Shown here: piece by piece, positions 26,046 to 34,805 of the stretch
How the letters are laid out: every line of letters begins with the position of its first letter
Position numbering within the stretch: position 1 is the first letter of the stretch
Assembly (NCBI GenBank): GCA_963835525.1
Contig: CAWIFM010000003.1
Coordinates: forward strand, 124,001-188,000
Direction: 5' to 3'
Length of the DNA stretch: 64,000 nt
Source of the DNA: DASSUW01 sp963835525
GTDB taxonomy: Bacteria > Actinomycetota > Thermoleophilia > Solirubrobacterales > Solirubrobacteraceae
The notes under the pieces: model-generated
Databases searched by the model: none
What the model was told of the DNA's origin: nothing
Seen by the model: the letters and a program-made list of their open reading frames with translations, nothing else
Program-made: the position numbers and the translations under genes

Positions 26046-27431
26046 ATGGCGACCCACGCCCCCGTCCAGATCGACCGTCAACGGATCAAAGAGCTGATCG
26101 AGCGCGAGGAGAAGGCGCTCAACGAGGCGACGCGCAAGTCAGGCGAGATGTACAAGCGCGCGCACGAGGTGCTGTCCGGCGGCGTCGCGTCCTCGTACCA
26201 GCTGCGCGACCCATGGCCGATCTACCTCGAGCGCGGCAAGGGCCCGAAGGTCTGGGACGTCGACGACAACGAGATGTGGGACTTCCACAACGGCTTCGGC
26301 GCCATGGTCCAGGGTCACGCCCACCCGGCGATCGGCAGGGCGATCCGCGACCGCTACGAGAGCGGCACGCACTTCGCCGCGCCGACCGAGGACGCCATCG
26401 TCGTCGCCGAGGAGCTCTCCCGGCGCTGGGGCCTGCCGCGCTGGCGCTACACGAACTCCGGCTCAGAGGCCACGATGGACGCCATCCGCATCGCACGCGC
26501 CCAGACGAAGCGCGACGTGTGCATGAAGATCTTCGGCTCCTACCACGGCCACCACGACACCGTGATGGTCTCGATCGGCGTCGAGTACGACAAGATCGGC
26601 GACCGCGACAACCTCGAGTCGCTGCCCTACGGCGCCGGCATCCCGCAGGGGACCGTGGACAACACCGTCGCCGTGCCGTTCAACGACGCCGGCGCGATGG
26701 AGCGCCGGATCGAGCGCCTCGCCGACGAGGGCCGGCTGCCCGCCTGCGTGATCATGGAGGCGGCGATGATGAACCTCGGGGTCGTGCTGCCCGAGCCGGG
26801 CTACCTCGAGGCCGTCCGCGAGATCACGCGCAGGCACGGCATCGTGCTGATCTTCGACGAGGTCAAGACCGGCCTCTGCATCGCAGCCGGCGGCGCCACC
26901 GAGCGCTGGGGCGTCAAGCCCGACATGGTCACGCTGGCGAAGGCGCTCGGCGGCGGCGTGCCGACCGGCGCGATCGGCGGCACCGAGGAGGCCATGACGA
27001 CCGTCGAGGACGGCTCCGTCTACCAGGTCGGCACCTACAACGGGAACCCGCTCGGCATGGCCGCCACGCGCGCGAACCTGCTCGAGGTGCTCACGCCCGA
27101 GGCCTACAAGCACCTCGACCACCTCAACGACCGCATCCTCACCGGCTGCCAGGGCGTGATCGAGAAGTACAACCTGCCCGGCTACTCGGTCGGCGTCGGC
27201 TCCAAGGGCTGCGTGACGTTCTCGCCCGCCAAGATCGTCGACTACGAGAGCTTCAAGGCCAACCAGGACGCCGACATGGCCCAGCTCGCCTGGCTCTTCA
27301 ACATGAATCGCGGCATCTTCATGACGCCCGGCCGCGAGGAGGAGTGGACGCTGTCGGTCACCCACGACGACACGTCCGTGGACCAGTACGTGCAGGTCTT
27401 CGACGCGATGGCGGAGGAGCTCACGCGCTAG
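26046..27431 (+). CDS. Class III PLP-dependent aminotransferase, glutamate-1-semialdehyde aminomutase-like
   Basis: 461 residues. PLP site: YTNSGSEATMDAIRIAR (phosphate loop), FGSYHGHHD, IFDEVKTGL (Asp to pyridine N) and TLAKALGGGVPTGA (Schiff-base Lys). The overall pattern, including the N-terminal LSGGVASSYQ, resembles glutamate-1-semialdehyde 2,1-aminomutases and related omega-aminotransferases. It is longer at the N-terminus than HemL and has no heme genes around it, so I do not assign hemL. ATG 26046 has AGGAGA eight bases upstream. It is divergent from purF and its 3' end overlaps the TrkA-like gene by 11 bases. Confidence 0.82.
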   Translation: MATHAPVQIDRQRIKELIEREEKALNEATRKSGEMYKRAHEVLSGGVASSYQLRDPWPIYLERGKGPKVWDVDDNEMWDFHNGFGAMVQGHAHPAIGRAIRDRYESGTHFAAPTEDAIVVAEELSRRWGLPRWRYTNSGSEATMDAIRIARAQTKRDVCMKIFGSYHGHHDTVMVSIGVEYDKIGDRDNLESLPYGAGIPQGTVDNTVAVPFNDAGAMERRIERLADEGRLPACVIMEAAMMNLGVVLPEPGYLEAVREITRRHGIVLIFDEVKTGLCIAAGGATERWGVKPDMVTLAKALGGGVPTGAIGGTEEAMTTVEDGSVYQVGTYNGNPLGMAATRANLLEVLTPEAYKHLDHLNDRILTGCQGVIEKYNLPGYSVGVGSKGCVTFSPAKIVDYESFKANQDADMAQLAWLFNMNRGIFMTPGREEEWTLSVTHDDTSVDQYVQVFDAMAEELTR

Positions 27432-28707
27432 CCGAAACGGCCGCCTCTTCGAGGCGGCCGTCCTCGTACATCAGGTGCGCGTCGTCGCCGATGCAGACGA
27501 CGCGCGCCGCTTCCGATCCGGTCGCGCGCGCGGCGATCAGGACCGCCGCGATGCGGTGGACGTCGCGCACGAGGCCGATCCGGAACAGCGAGCGCGTCTC
27601 GTTGGCGACCCGCCCGTCGCCGGCCCGCAGGACCACGCGCAGGTCGCCGTTGACCGACCGCGCCGCCATGGCGATCGAGATGTTCTCGAGGTCGTCGTCG
27701 GTGACCGCCGCCAGGGCGCACGCCCGCTGGAGCGAGAGGCGGCGCAGCAGCGACGGGTCGGCGCCGCGGCCGATCACCACCGGGAAGGCGAGCTCGCGAG
27801 CGAGGCCGACGTTCTCGCCGGCCTCGCGGTCGTCCACCGCGACGATGCCGATCCCGCAGCGTCGCAACAGCACGCACAGGCGCAGTCCGACCTGGCCCAT
27901 GCCGACCACCACGACATGGTCACGCCGCGGAACCGCGCGGCGGCCGAACAGCCCCGTCAGCCGGCGGTTGATGAGGCGGTTCACGAGCCCGGCGGTGAAC
28001 CCTGCCTCGAAGACCAGGGCGGCGAGCATCGAGACGGTGAGGAAGAGCTTGAGGCCCTTCGGCCCGTCGGCCACCTCGTCGTTGGGGTCGACGGTGACGA
28101 GCGTCTTGGCGGAGCCGTACGAGGCGTCGACGACGTTCTGGCCGAGCACGGCCATGCACGCGACAGTCTCCAGGACGAGGATCACGAGGAGCCCGAGCGC
28201 TCCCCACAGCAGCAGGGCGGCGCTCTTGTCGTAGGGCGCGAAGACGGCCGCCGCCAATGACGACAGGCGCCGGCGGTCCGGCACCTCGATCGGCACCTCC
28301 TCGCCGGACTCGACGATGCCCACCGGCGGATCGCGGTCCTCGCGGATGGCGATCAGATCGTCGCCGAGGCACGGGCCGGCCAGCGAGGGGCCGACGATGT
28401 CGGCCATCGAGGTGACCTCGCAGTGCTCGAGGTCGCGATCGATCTGGGCGGCCATCGTGGGATCGAAGATCGTCACCAGCATCGGGACGTCCTCGTCGAC
28501 GTGGCGCACCATCAGGGCGAAGCGGAGCACGACGGCGTCGTCGCGCGAGACGATCGCGACCTGGTCGATGCCGTCGCCTTCGAGCGCATGGCGCACCTCG
28601 CGCTCCTCCGGCGCCTTCATCCGGTAGACGTCGGCGCCCGCGGCGTCGAGTGCCCGGCGCGTCTCCTCGGCCAGGTCGCCTTCCCCGATCAGCAGGACCG
28701 TCGGCAC
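27421..28707 (-). CDS. TrkA-N domain membrane protein (potassium-channel-like)
   Basis: 428 residues. Two nucleotide-binding Rossmann segments, VLLIGEGDLAEETRRAL (4-20) and HVVVVGMGQVGLRLCVLL (about 275-292), flank a membrane region (LLLWGALGLLVILVLETVA and LKLFLTVSMLAALVFEAGF). This is the layout of RyR-type or CASTOR-like ion channels regulated by TrkA-N domains. No clear TVGYG-type selectivity filter is visible, so ion selectivity is open. The start is GTG 28707, 22 bases from the divergent lipoprotein gene. Confidence 0.72.
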   Translation of the reverse strand: MPTVLLIGEGDLAEETRRALDAAGADVYRMKAPEEREVRHALEGDGIDQVAIVSRDDAVVLRFALMVRHVDEDVPMLVTIFDPTMAAQIDRDLEHCEVTSMADIVGPSLAGPCLGDDLIAIREDRDPPVGIVESGEEVPIEVPDRRRLSSLAAAVFAPYDKSAALLLWGALGLLVILVLETVACMAVLGQNVVDASYGSAKTLVTVDPNDEVADGPKGLKLFLTVSMLAALVFEAGFTAGLVNRLINRRLTGLFGRRAVPRRDHVVVVGMGQVGLRLCVLLRRCGIGIVAVDDREAGENVGLARELAFPVVIGRGADPSLLRRLSLQRACALAAVTDDDLENISIAMAARSVNGDLRVVLRAGDGRVANETRSLFRIGLVRDVHRIAAVLIAARATGSEAARVVCIGDDAHLMYEDGRLEEAAVSASA

Positions 28708-28729
28708 GGGCGCACCCTACCTTGGACAC

Positions 28730-29950
28730 GTGCGCCGGCTGCCGATCCTCGTCCTGCTGCTGGTCGCCGGCTGCGGCGGCGGCGCGCCGTCGGAGGTCGT
28801 GCCCGCCGACGCGACGATCTACGTCGGCGTCGACGCGAGCCACGCGGAGCCGCTGATGCCCGAGACCTCGCGCGTGGACATCGACTTCGACCGGGACGTG
28901 CGGCCATGGCTCGGCGACCGCGCCGCGTACTTCGCCGACGGTCCCGCGGACGTCGCCGGCCTCGTGTTCGACGCCGAGGACGAGGAGGCCGCCGAGGCGT
29001 TCGGGCGCAAGGTCACGGCTGGCGGCCCGATGCGCGCCTCGGCTGTGATCGACGGCCGGCTCGTCATCACGAGCACGCGCGCCCTGCTGCGCGACGCCAA
29101 CGCCGCGGCCGACTCGGGCTCGCTCGCCGACTCCACCAGGCTGGACGTGAGCGGCGAGGATGCCGACGACCCGCCCGACTTCCTGATCGCCGCCGTGGAG
29201 CCGAGCGTCGTGCCGCAGGCCTTCGAGCTGGTGAAGGTGATGGACCGGCCGGCGATACCCGACGAGGCGCTCGGCGACGGTCCCCTGACCGCCCGGATCT
29301 GGCGGGAGTCGGGCCGGCGGCGGATCGAGGTGGCCGGCCTTCCGCCTCACTCGGACACGGCGCCGACGCTGGCCAGCGTCCCCGGCGCTGCCTGGCTGGC
29401 CTTCGCCTCAGCCGACCTCGGCGAGGACGCCGCGCTCGCGCGCGAGCACGAGCAGTACGAGCAGATCGAGGCCCTGACCGGTCTCGACCTCGAGGGCTCG
29501 GTGCTGCCCCACCTCGGCGCCGGCATGTTCTTCGTGCAGGGCAAGACGCCAGCCGACATGGGCGGCCGCCTGGTGGCCGAGGTCGCGGACGAGGAGGCGC
29601 TGCGGCGCGAGGCGACCGCGCTGGCGCAGCGGCTGGGGCCCAAGCGCGCGGAGCTGCACCACGAGCGGCCGGGCGCGGAGGAGCGGTTCTTCGACCTGTC
29701 CGTCAACGGTCCCGAGGTCCCGTACTTCGTGCAGGTCGCGGACGGTCGCCTGACGCTCACCGTCGGCGTCAGCCCGGGCGGCGTCGCCGAGGACCTCGAC
29801 GACACACGCGCCTACCGGGACGCCCAGCGCCGCCTCGGCGGGGCGCCGACGTTCCTCATGACTGACGAAGGTGGCTACCTCGCGGCGCGCGACGCCGGCG
29901 AGGACGGGCGGCGCGTCGTCCGCTACGTGTCAGTCCACCAGCGCGGCTAG
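28730..29950 (+). CDS. DUF3352-like lipoprotein
   Basis: 406 residues with a lipoprotein signal: MRRLPILVLLLVAGCGGGAP, where the Cys after LVAG would be lipidated. The mature N-terminus VVPADATIYVGVD resembles DUF3352 proteins, which often follow a signal or membrane segment and are of unknown function. The acidic body contains two similar halves, each with FGRKVTAGG- or DMGGRLVAEV-type blocks that evaluate a residue pair. GTG start at 28730. The 3' end overlaps the convergent purL by 21 bases. Confidence 0.65.
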   Translation: MRRLPILVLLLVAGCGGGAPSEVVPADATIYVGVDASHAEPLMPETSRVDIDFDRDVRPWLGDRAAYFADGPADVAGLVFDAEDEEAAEAFGRKVTAGGPMRASAVIDGRLVITSTRALLRDANAAADSGSLADSTRLDVSGEDADDPPDFLIAAVEPSVVPQAFELVKVMDRPAIPDEALGDGPLTARIWRESGRRRIEVAGLPPHSDTAPTLASVPGAAWLAFASADLGEDAALAREHEQYEQIEALTGLDLEGSVLPHLGAGMFFVQGKTPADMGGRLVAEVADEEALRREATALAQRLGPKRAELHHERPGAEERFFDLSVNGPEVPYFVQVADGRLTLTVGVSPGGVAEDLDDTRAYRDAQRRLGGAPTFLMTDEGGYLAARDAGEDGRRVVRYVSVHQRG

Positions 29951-32083
29951 CCCATCACGGTGCACGCGCGCGAGCTCGGCGACCGGGAGGTCGAGCTCGC
30001 CTTCGACGACCAGCGCGTCGCCGCCGACCTCGCCGATCACGTGCGCGGCCGCGCCGAAGCGCGCTACCGCCTCGCGCGGCGCAGAGACCACGAACGCGCC
30101 CGGGCCTTCGGCGTACAGCGGGCCGTCGAGCGCCACGCGGGCGCCGAGGCCGCCGGCGATGCAGCACTCCGCCAGCGCCACCGCGACGCCGCCCTCGGCG
30201 ACGTCGTGGGCCGAGCGCAGCGCGCCCGAGCGCACGCCCTGGCGCACCGCGGCGTGCAGCGCCTTGATCGCCCCGAGGTCGGCGCCGGGGAGCTCGCCCT
30301 CGAGCGAATCGCCGCGCAGCTTGGCCAGCTCCGAGCCGGTCTCCGACGGCTGCCACGAGGTGCTGAGCAGCGCGACCACGTCGCCCTCGCGGGCGAAGCC
30401 GAGGCGGCCGGCGCGCGCCGGGTCGGGCAGCTCGCCGACCATGCCGACGACGGGCGTCGGGTAGATCGGCCCCTCGCCGCCCTCGTTGTAGAGCGAGACG
30501 TTGCCGCCCACCACCGGCACGCCGAGCGCCCGGCAGGCGTCGCCGAGCCCGGCGACGGCGCGCGTGAGCTGCCAGGCGATGTGCGGCTTCTCGGGGTTGC
30601 CGAAGTTCAGGCAGTTGGTGAGGCCGAGCGGCTCGGCGCCGACGCACGCGAGGTTGGCCGAGCATTCGAGCACGGCCTCGACCGCGCCGGCGTAGGGGTC
30701 GACCGCGACGCGGCGGCCGTTGCCGTCGATCGACACCGCGATCGCGCCGCCGGACTCGAGCGTGAGGACGGCGGCGTCGGCCTGCTCGGGGCGGCGCACG
30801 GTGCGCGAGCCGACCACGCAGTCGTACTGCTCGAACGCCCAGCGCCGCGAGGCGAGGTTGGCGCTGCCGAGCAGCGCGAGCAGCGTGCCGCCCGCGTCGA
30901 GGCCCTCGGCGAGCGTGCGCTCAGGCGCCGGGTAGATCGGCCGCGTGGGCTGCAGCGGCTCGAGGTCGTAGGCCGGGCACTCGTCGACCAGCGCGTCCAC
31001 CGGCAGGTCGCCGACCAGCGTCTCGCCGTCGAACACGCGCAGCCGTCCGCTGCCGGTCACCTCGCCGATCGCCGTCGCGTTGACCTCCCACTTGGCGCAC
31101 AGCGCGAGCACGTCGTCGACCTTCGACGGCTCGACGACGCACAGCATCCGCTCCTGCGACTCGGAGATCATGATCTCGAACGGCTCCATGTCGGCCTCGC
31201 GCAGGGGCACGCGGCGCACGTCGAGGTCGATGCCCAGGCCGCCCTTGGCCGCCATCTCCGACGACGAGGAGGTCAGCCCCGCGGCGCCGAGGTCCTGGAG
31301 CGCGACGAGCAGCCCGGCGTCGAGCAGCTCGAGCGAGCACTCGAGCAGCTTGCTCTCCTCGAACGGGTCGCCGATCTGCACGGTCGGCCGCTTGGCGCCG
31401 TCCTCGTCGCCGAGCTCGGCGCTCGCCAGCACCGAGGCGCCGCCGATGCCGTCGCGGCCGGTGCGCGCCCCGAACAGCACGACCACGTTGCCGACGCCGG
31501 CCGCGGCGCTCCGGATCAGCTTGTCGGTCTCGATCAGGCCGACGCACATCGCGTTGATCAGGCAGTTCTGCTCGTACGGGCCCTCGAAGTAGATCTCGCC
31601 GCCGACCGTGGCGACCCCGATCGAGTTGCCGTAGTGGCCGATGCCCGCCACCGCGTGCTCGAGCAGGTAGCGCGAGCGGGCCGAGGACGGCTCGCCGAAG
31701 CGCAGCGAGTCGAGGATGGCGATCGGCCGCGCGCCGATCGCGAACACGTCGCGCAGGATGCCGCCGACCCCGGTGGCGGCGCCCTGGAACGGCTCGACCG
31801 CGCTCGGGTGGTTGTGCGACTCGACCTTGAACGCGCACGCGATCCCGTTCCCGACGTCGACCGCGCCGGCGTTCTCGCCCGGGCCGAGCACGAGCCGAGC
31901 GCCCTCGACGGGCAGCGTCTTCAGCAGCCGGCGCGAGTGCTTGTAGCCGCAGTGCTCGGACCACATGAGGCTGAAGACGGCGAGCTCGACCTCGTTCGGA
32001 TCGCGGCCCAGCTTCTCGACGATCAGCTCGTACTCGTGGTCGGTGAGCCCGAGCTCGCGATGGCGCGGCGAGGACACGGTCAC
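29930..32083 (-). CDS. purL: Phosphoribosylformylglycinamidine synthase subunit (small PurL)
   Basis: 717 residues, the Gram-positive-type PurL that needs PurS and PurQ. ATP and FGAR binding motifs include MWSEHCGYKHSR, KVESHNHPSAVEPFQGAATG, and GGNVSLYNE in the second half; SAHDVAEGGVAVALAE is the C-terminal signature. The start GTG 32083 overlaps the purQ TGA (GTGA). A GTG two codons later is an alternative. It ends the purC-S-Q-L unit. Confidence 0.96.
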   Translation of the reverse strand: MTVSSPRHRELGLTDHEYELIVEKLGRDPNEVELAVFSLMWSEHCGYKHSRRLLKTLPVEGARLVLGPGENAGAVDVGNGIACAFKVESHNHPSAVEPFQGAATGVGGILRDVFAIGARPIAILDSLRFGEPSSARSRYLLEHAVAGIGHYGNSIGVATVGGEIYFEGPYEQNCLINAMCVGLIETDKLIRSAAAGVGNVVVLFGARTGRDGIGGASVLASAELGDEDGAKRPTVQIGDPFEESKLLECSLELLDAGLLVALQDLGAAGLTSSSSEMAAKGGLGIDLDVRRVPLREADMEPFEIMISESQERMLCVVEPSKVDDVLALCAKWEVNATAIGEVTGSGRLRVFDGETLVGDLPVDALVDECPAYDLEPLQPTRPIYPAPERTLAEGLDAGGTLLALLGSANLASRRWAFEQYDCVVGSRTVRRPEQADAAVLTLESGGAIAVSIDGNGRRVAVDPYAGAVEAVLECSANLACVGAEPLGLTNCLNFGNPEKPHIAWQLTRAVAGLGDACRALGVPVVGGNVSLYNEGGEGPIYPTPVVGMVGELPDPARAGRLGFAREGDVVALLSTSWQPSETGSELAKLRGDSLEGELPGADLGAIKALHAAVRQGVRSGALRSAHDVAEGGVAVALAECCIAGGLGARVALDGPLYAEGPGAFVVSAPREAVARFGAAAHVIGEVGGDALVVEGELDLPVAELARVHRDGLAALVD

Positions 32084-32712
32084 GCCGGCGCCCCGATCAG
32101 CGCCAGCCCGTCGACCGACCCGGTGAGGACGTCGACGGCGTGCTCGGGGTGCGGCATCAGGCCCATCACGTTGCCGGCTTCGTTGCACACGCCGGCGATG
32201 TCGCGCATCGAGCCGTTGAAGTTGTGGCCGGGCGCGTAGCGCAGGACGACCTGCTCCTCGGGCAGGTCCTCGGCCCAGTAGCGCCCGGTGGTGTGCTTGG
32301 CCGGGATCGAGAGGACCTGGCCGGGCTCGCAGCCGCGCGTCCACGGGATCGAGGTGTTGACGACCTCGATGTCGACCTGCCGGCAGACGAAGCGCAGCGA
32401 CGTGTTGGGGAGCAGCGCGCCCGGCAGAAGCCCGGCCTCGCACAGGACCTGGAAGCCGTTGCAGATCCCGAGCACGAGCCCGCCGCCGGCGGCGAACCGC
32501 TCGACCTCGCCCATGACCGGCGAGAAGCGGGCGATCGCGCCGACCCGCAGGTAGTCGCCGTACGAGAAGCCGCCGGGGACGATCACCGCGTCGACGCCCT
32601 TGAGGTCCGCGTCGGCGTGCCACAGCAGCTCGGCCTCGCCGACCCGGCGAGCGGCGAGCAGGGCGTCGCGCTCGTCGCACGACCCTGGAAATTGCACGAC
32701 GCCGAACTTCAC
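32080..32712 (-). CDS. purQ: Phosphoribosylformylglycinamidine synthase glutaminase subunit
   Basis: 210 residues, a class I glutaminase supplying ammonia to PurL. VPGGFSYGDYLR is the oxyanion strand, LGICNGFQVL holds the nucleophilic Cys, and MPHPEHA holds the catalytic His-x-Glu. The N-terminus VKFGVVQFPGSC is typical. The GTG start at 32712 overlaps the purS stop (GTGA). Confidence 0.96.
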   Translation of the reverse strand: MKFGVVQFPGSCDERDALLAARRVGEAELLWHADADLKGVDAVIVPGGFSYGDYLRVGAIARFSPVMGEVERFAAGGGLVLGICNGFQVLCEAGLLPGALLPNTSLRFVCRQVDIEVVNTSIPWTRGCEPGQVLSIPAKHTTGRYWAEDLPEEQVVLRYAPGHNFNGSMRDIAGVCNEAGNVMGLMPHPEHAVDVLTGSVDGLALIGAPA

Positions 32713-32924
32713 TCGATCTCGTACTCCTCGATCAGCGGGTTGGTCAGCAGGCGCTCGCACATCTCGCCGACCCGCGAGGGGTCGTCGACGTCGAGCTCCA
32801 CGAGCCGGCCGACGTGCACGTTGCTCACGCCCTCGAAGCCGAGCGCGGGCAGGGCGCGCTCGACGGCCTGGCCCTGCGGATCCAGGATCCCGGCCTTGGG
32901 CCGGATCAGGACCCGCACCCTCAA
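32709..32924 (-). CDS. purS: Phosphoribosylformylglycinamidine synthase subunit PurS
   Basis: 71 residues. It forms the PurS dimer that bridges PurL and PurQ. The N-terminus RVLIRPKAGILDPQGQAVE and the end LLTNPLIEEYEIE are characteristic. I start it at TTG 32924 because this overlaps the purC stop (TTGA), like all other junctions in this unit, and gives the usual length. GTG 32918 is the alternative and would remove two residues. Confidence 0.92.
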   Translation of the reverse strand: MRVRVLIRPKAGILDPQGQAVERALPALGFEGVSNVHVGRLVELDVDDPSRVGEMCERLLTNPLIEEYEIE

Positions 32925-33790
32925 GGCGCCGTGCGCTCCAGCCACGCCGAGAACGGCTCGCCGGCCAGCCGCTCGTACGCGGTCACGTACCGCTCGCGGG
33001 TCTGCTCCACCACGTCGTCCGGGATCGCCGGCGCGGGCGGCGTCTTGTCCCACCCCGTGCCGGACGCCCAGTCGCGTACGTACTGCTTGTCGAAGCTCGG
33101 CTGGCCACGCCCGACCTCGTACTTGTCGGCCGGCCAGAAGCGCGACGAGTCCGGCGTGCAGACCTCGTCGCCGAGGACCAGCGTGCCGTCCTCGTCGAGC
33201 CCGAGCTCGAACTTGGTGTCGGCCAGGATGATCCCGCGCTCGCGCGCGTAGGAGGCGATCCGGGTGTAGACCTCGAGCGAGACGTCGCGCAGCTGCGCGG
33301 CCAACTCCTTCGAGCCGGCCAGCTCGGCGGCCTGCTCGAAGTCGATCGCCTCGTCGTGGCCGACGTCGGCCTTGGTGGACGGCGTGAAGATCGGCTCGGC
33401 GAGCTGCTCGGACTCGCTCAGGCCGGGCGGCAGCTCGATGCCGGAGACGCGGCCGGTCGCCTGGTAGTCCTTCCAGCCGGAGCCCGAGAGGTAGCCGCGC
33501 ACGACGCACTCGACCGGCAGCATCCGCAGCCGCTTGACGCGCATGCCGCGCCCGCGGAACTCGTCCGGCACGCCCTCGGTGGTCGACAGCAGGTGGTTGG
33601 GGACGATGTCACGCGTGAGGTCGAACCACAGCACGGAGAGCGCCGTCAGCACCTTGCCCTTGTCCGGGATCGGGGTCGGGTGCACGACGTCGTAGGTGGA
33701 GATGCGGTCAGAGGCCACCATCAGCAGGTCGTCGCCGAGCTCGTACAGCTCGCGGACCTTGCCGGAGGCCAGCAGGGTCAGGCCGGTCAC
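32921..33790 (-). CDS. purC: Phosphoribosylaminoimidazole-succinocarboxamide synthase
   Basis: 289 residues, joining CAIR with aspartate (SAICAR synthetase). LLASGKVRELYELGDD is the N-terminal ATP-binding turn. ECVVRGYLSGSGWKDY and STKADVGHDEAI are substrate motifs. ILADTKFELGLDEDG and GDEVCTPDSSRFWP close the active site. Start GTG 33790. It is the first gene of the coupled purC-purS-purQ-purL set. The promoter should lie in the 87 bases shared with the divergent fibronectin-type gene. Confidence 0.95.
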   Translation of the reverse strand: MTGLTLLASGKVRELYELGDDLLMVASDRISTYDVVHPTPIPDKGKVLTALSVLWFDLTRDIVPNHLLSTTEGVPDEFRGRGMRVKRLRMLPVECVVRGYLSGSGWKDYQATGRVSGIELPPGLSESEQLAEPIFTPSTKADVGHDEAIDFEQAAELAGSKELAAQLRDVSLEVYTRIASYARERGIILADTKFELGLDEDGTLVLGDEVCTPDSSRFWPADKYEVGRGQPSFDKQYVRDWASGTGWDKTPPAPAIPDDVVEQTRERYVTAYERLAGEPFSAWLERTAP

Positions 33791-33877
33791 CCCTCACAGG
33801 CTAGATGAGGGTGGGGCCAGAACCGATGGCGGCAACCCCGCGTATACCGCACGATTTCGACATTCGGGGGGAGAGTC

Positions 33878-34804
33878 ATGAGGGTCAGCCTCACCGTCGC
33901 TGCCGTGCTGCTCGCTTTCGCCGTCCTCGCGCCATCCGCCATGGCGGCGCGCGACCGCACGCCACCCTCGATACCGACAGGCCTCCGCGTGGTAGCCGTG
34001 ACGGAGGACTCGATCACGATCGCCTGGAACGCCTCGAAGGACAACTCGGGGAAGATCCACGCCTACATCGCCGGCGGCATCTACCACCCCGGCAACAGCA
34101 CGACCAAGACCTTCACCGGGCTGGTGCCGAACTGGACCGTCACCTACCGCGTCCAGGCCATGGACCCCTCGGGCAACACCTCTGACGTCAGCGCGCCGCT
34201 GACCGTCACCACCCTGCCCGACCGGACGGCGCCGACCACGCCCACCAACCTGCGCCCGACCGGGACCGGGATCTCCACCGTCTCGCTCGCCTGGGACCGG
34301 TCGTCGGACCGCTGGTCGTTCGGCTACGAGGTGCTGATGGACGGCCTCCTCCTCAGCTCCGCGTCGCATCCCTACATGGGGACCCCGTCGACCACGCTGC
34401 GCAAGGTCCCGCCCGGCACCCACACGTTCCAGGTCCGCGCGCGCGACTTCGCCGGCAACATCTCGGGGCTGAGCAACACGGTCACGATCACGCTGGCGGG
34501 GAACGGGGACAGCACTGCGCCGACCGCGCCCTCGAACCTCACCGTGGAGGACCTCAACGACAACTGCGGCAGCCTGATCCTCAGGTGGACGCCGTCGACC
34601 GACGCGGACCCGCAGCTCGAGTACGAGCTCTACCTGAACGACAGGTTCTTCCAGCTGACGCCGCCCAACGTGTCCTCGATCGGCATCTACACGCAGCCTG
34701 GGACCCAGACCTGGACGGTGAAGGCGGTGGATCGCGCGGGCAACACCTCGGGCGCGAGCAACGCCGTGACCCTCACGGTCGTGGCCGACCAGAACCTGTG
34801 CTGA
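33878..34804 (+). CDS. Secreted protein with three fibronectin type III-like domains
   Basis: 308 residues with a Sec signal (MRVSLTVAAVLLAFAVLAPS, cleavage after AMA). Three fibronectin III-like units follow, each opening with TPPSIPTGLRV, TAPTTPTNLRP or TAPTAPSNLTV, and each closing with a DPSGNTS, DFAGNIS or DRAGNTS turn plus a Val/Thr strand. Such modules mediate binding to polysaccharides or spacing on the cell surface. No catalytic domain is attached. ATG 33878 has GGGGGGAG upstream. It lies alone on the plus strand within the purine region. Confidence 0.8.
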   Translation: MRVSLTVAAVLLAFAVLAPSAMAARDRTPPSIPTGLRVVAVTEDSITIAWNASKDNSGKIHAYIAGGIYHPGNSTTKTFTGLVPNWTVTYRVQAMDPSGNTSDVSAPLTVTTLPDRTAPTTPTNLRPTGTGISTVSLAWDRSSDRWSFGYEVLMDGLLLSSASHPYMGTPSTTLRKVPPGTHTFQVRARDFAGNISGLSNTVTITLAGNGDSTAPTAPSNLTVEDLNDNCGSLILRWTPSTDADPQLEYELYLNDRFFQLTPPNVSSIGIYTQPGTQTWTVKAVDRAGNTSGASNAVTLTVVADQNLC

Positions 34805-34805
34805 C

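Noticed and set aside
26046..27431. Assignment as hemL
   Set aside because: The PLP motifs fit, but length, N-terminus and lack of heme neighbours leave other class III aminotransferases equally possible.
29960..32239. Long open frame on the plus strand opposite purL
   Set aside because: It mirrors purL codons, has Arg/Ala/Glu-rich composition without any domain, and is a normal by-product of high GC.
33786..33812. CCCTCA / TGAGGG inverted repeat at the purC start
   Set aside because: Arms of only six bases with a mismatch, overlapping the start codon; too weak to call.
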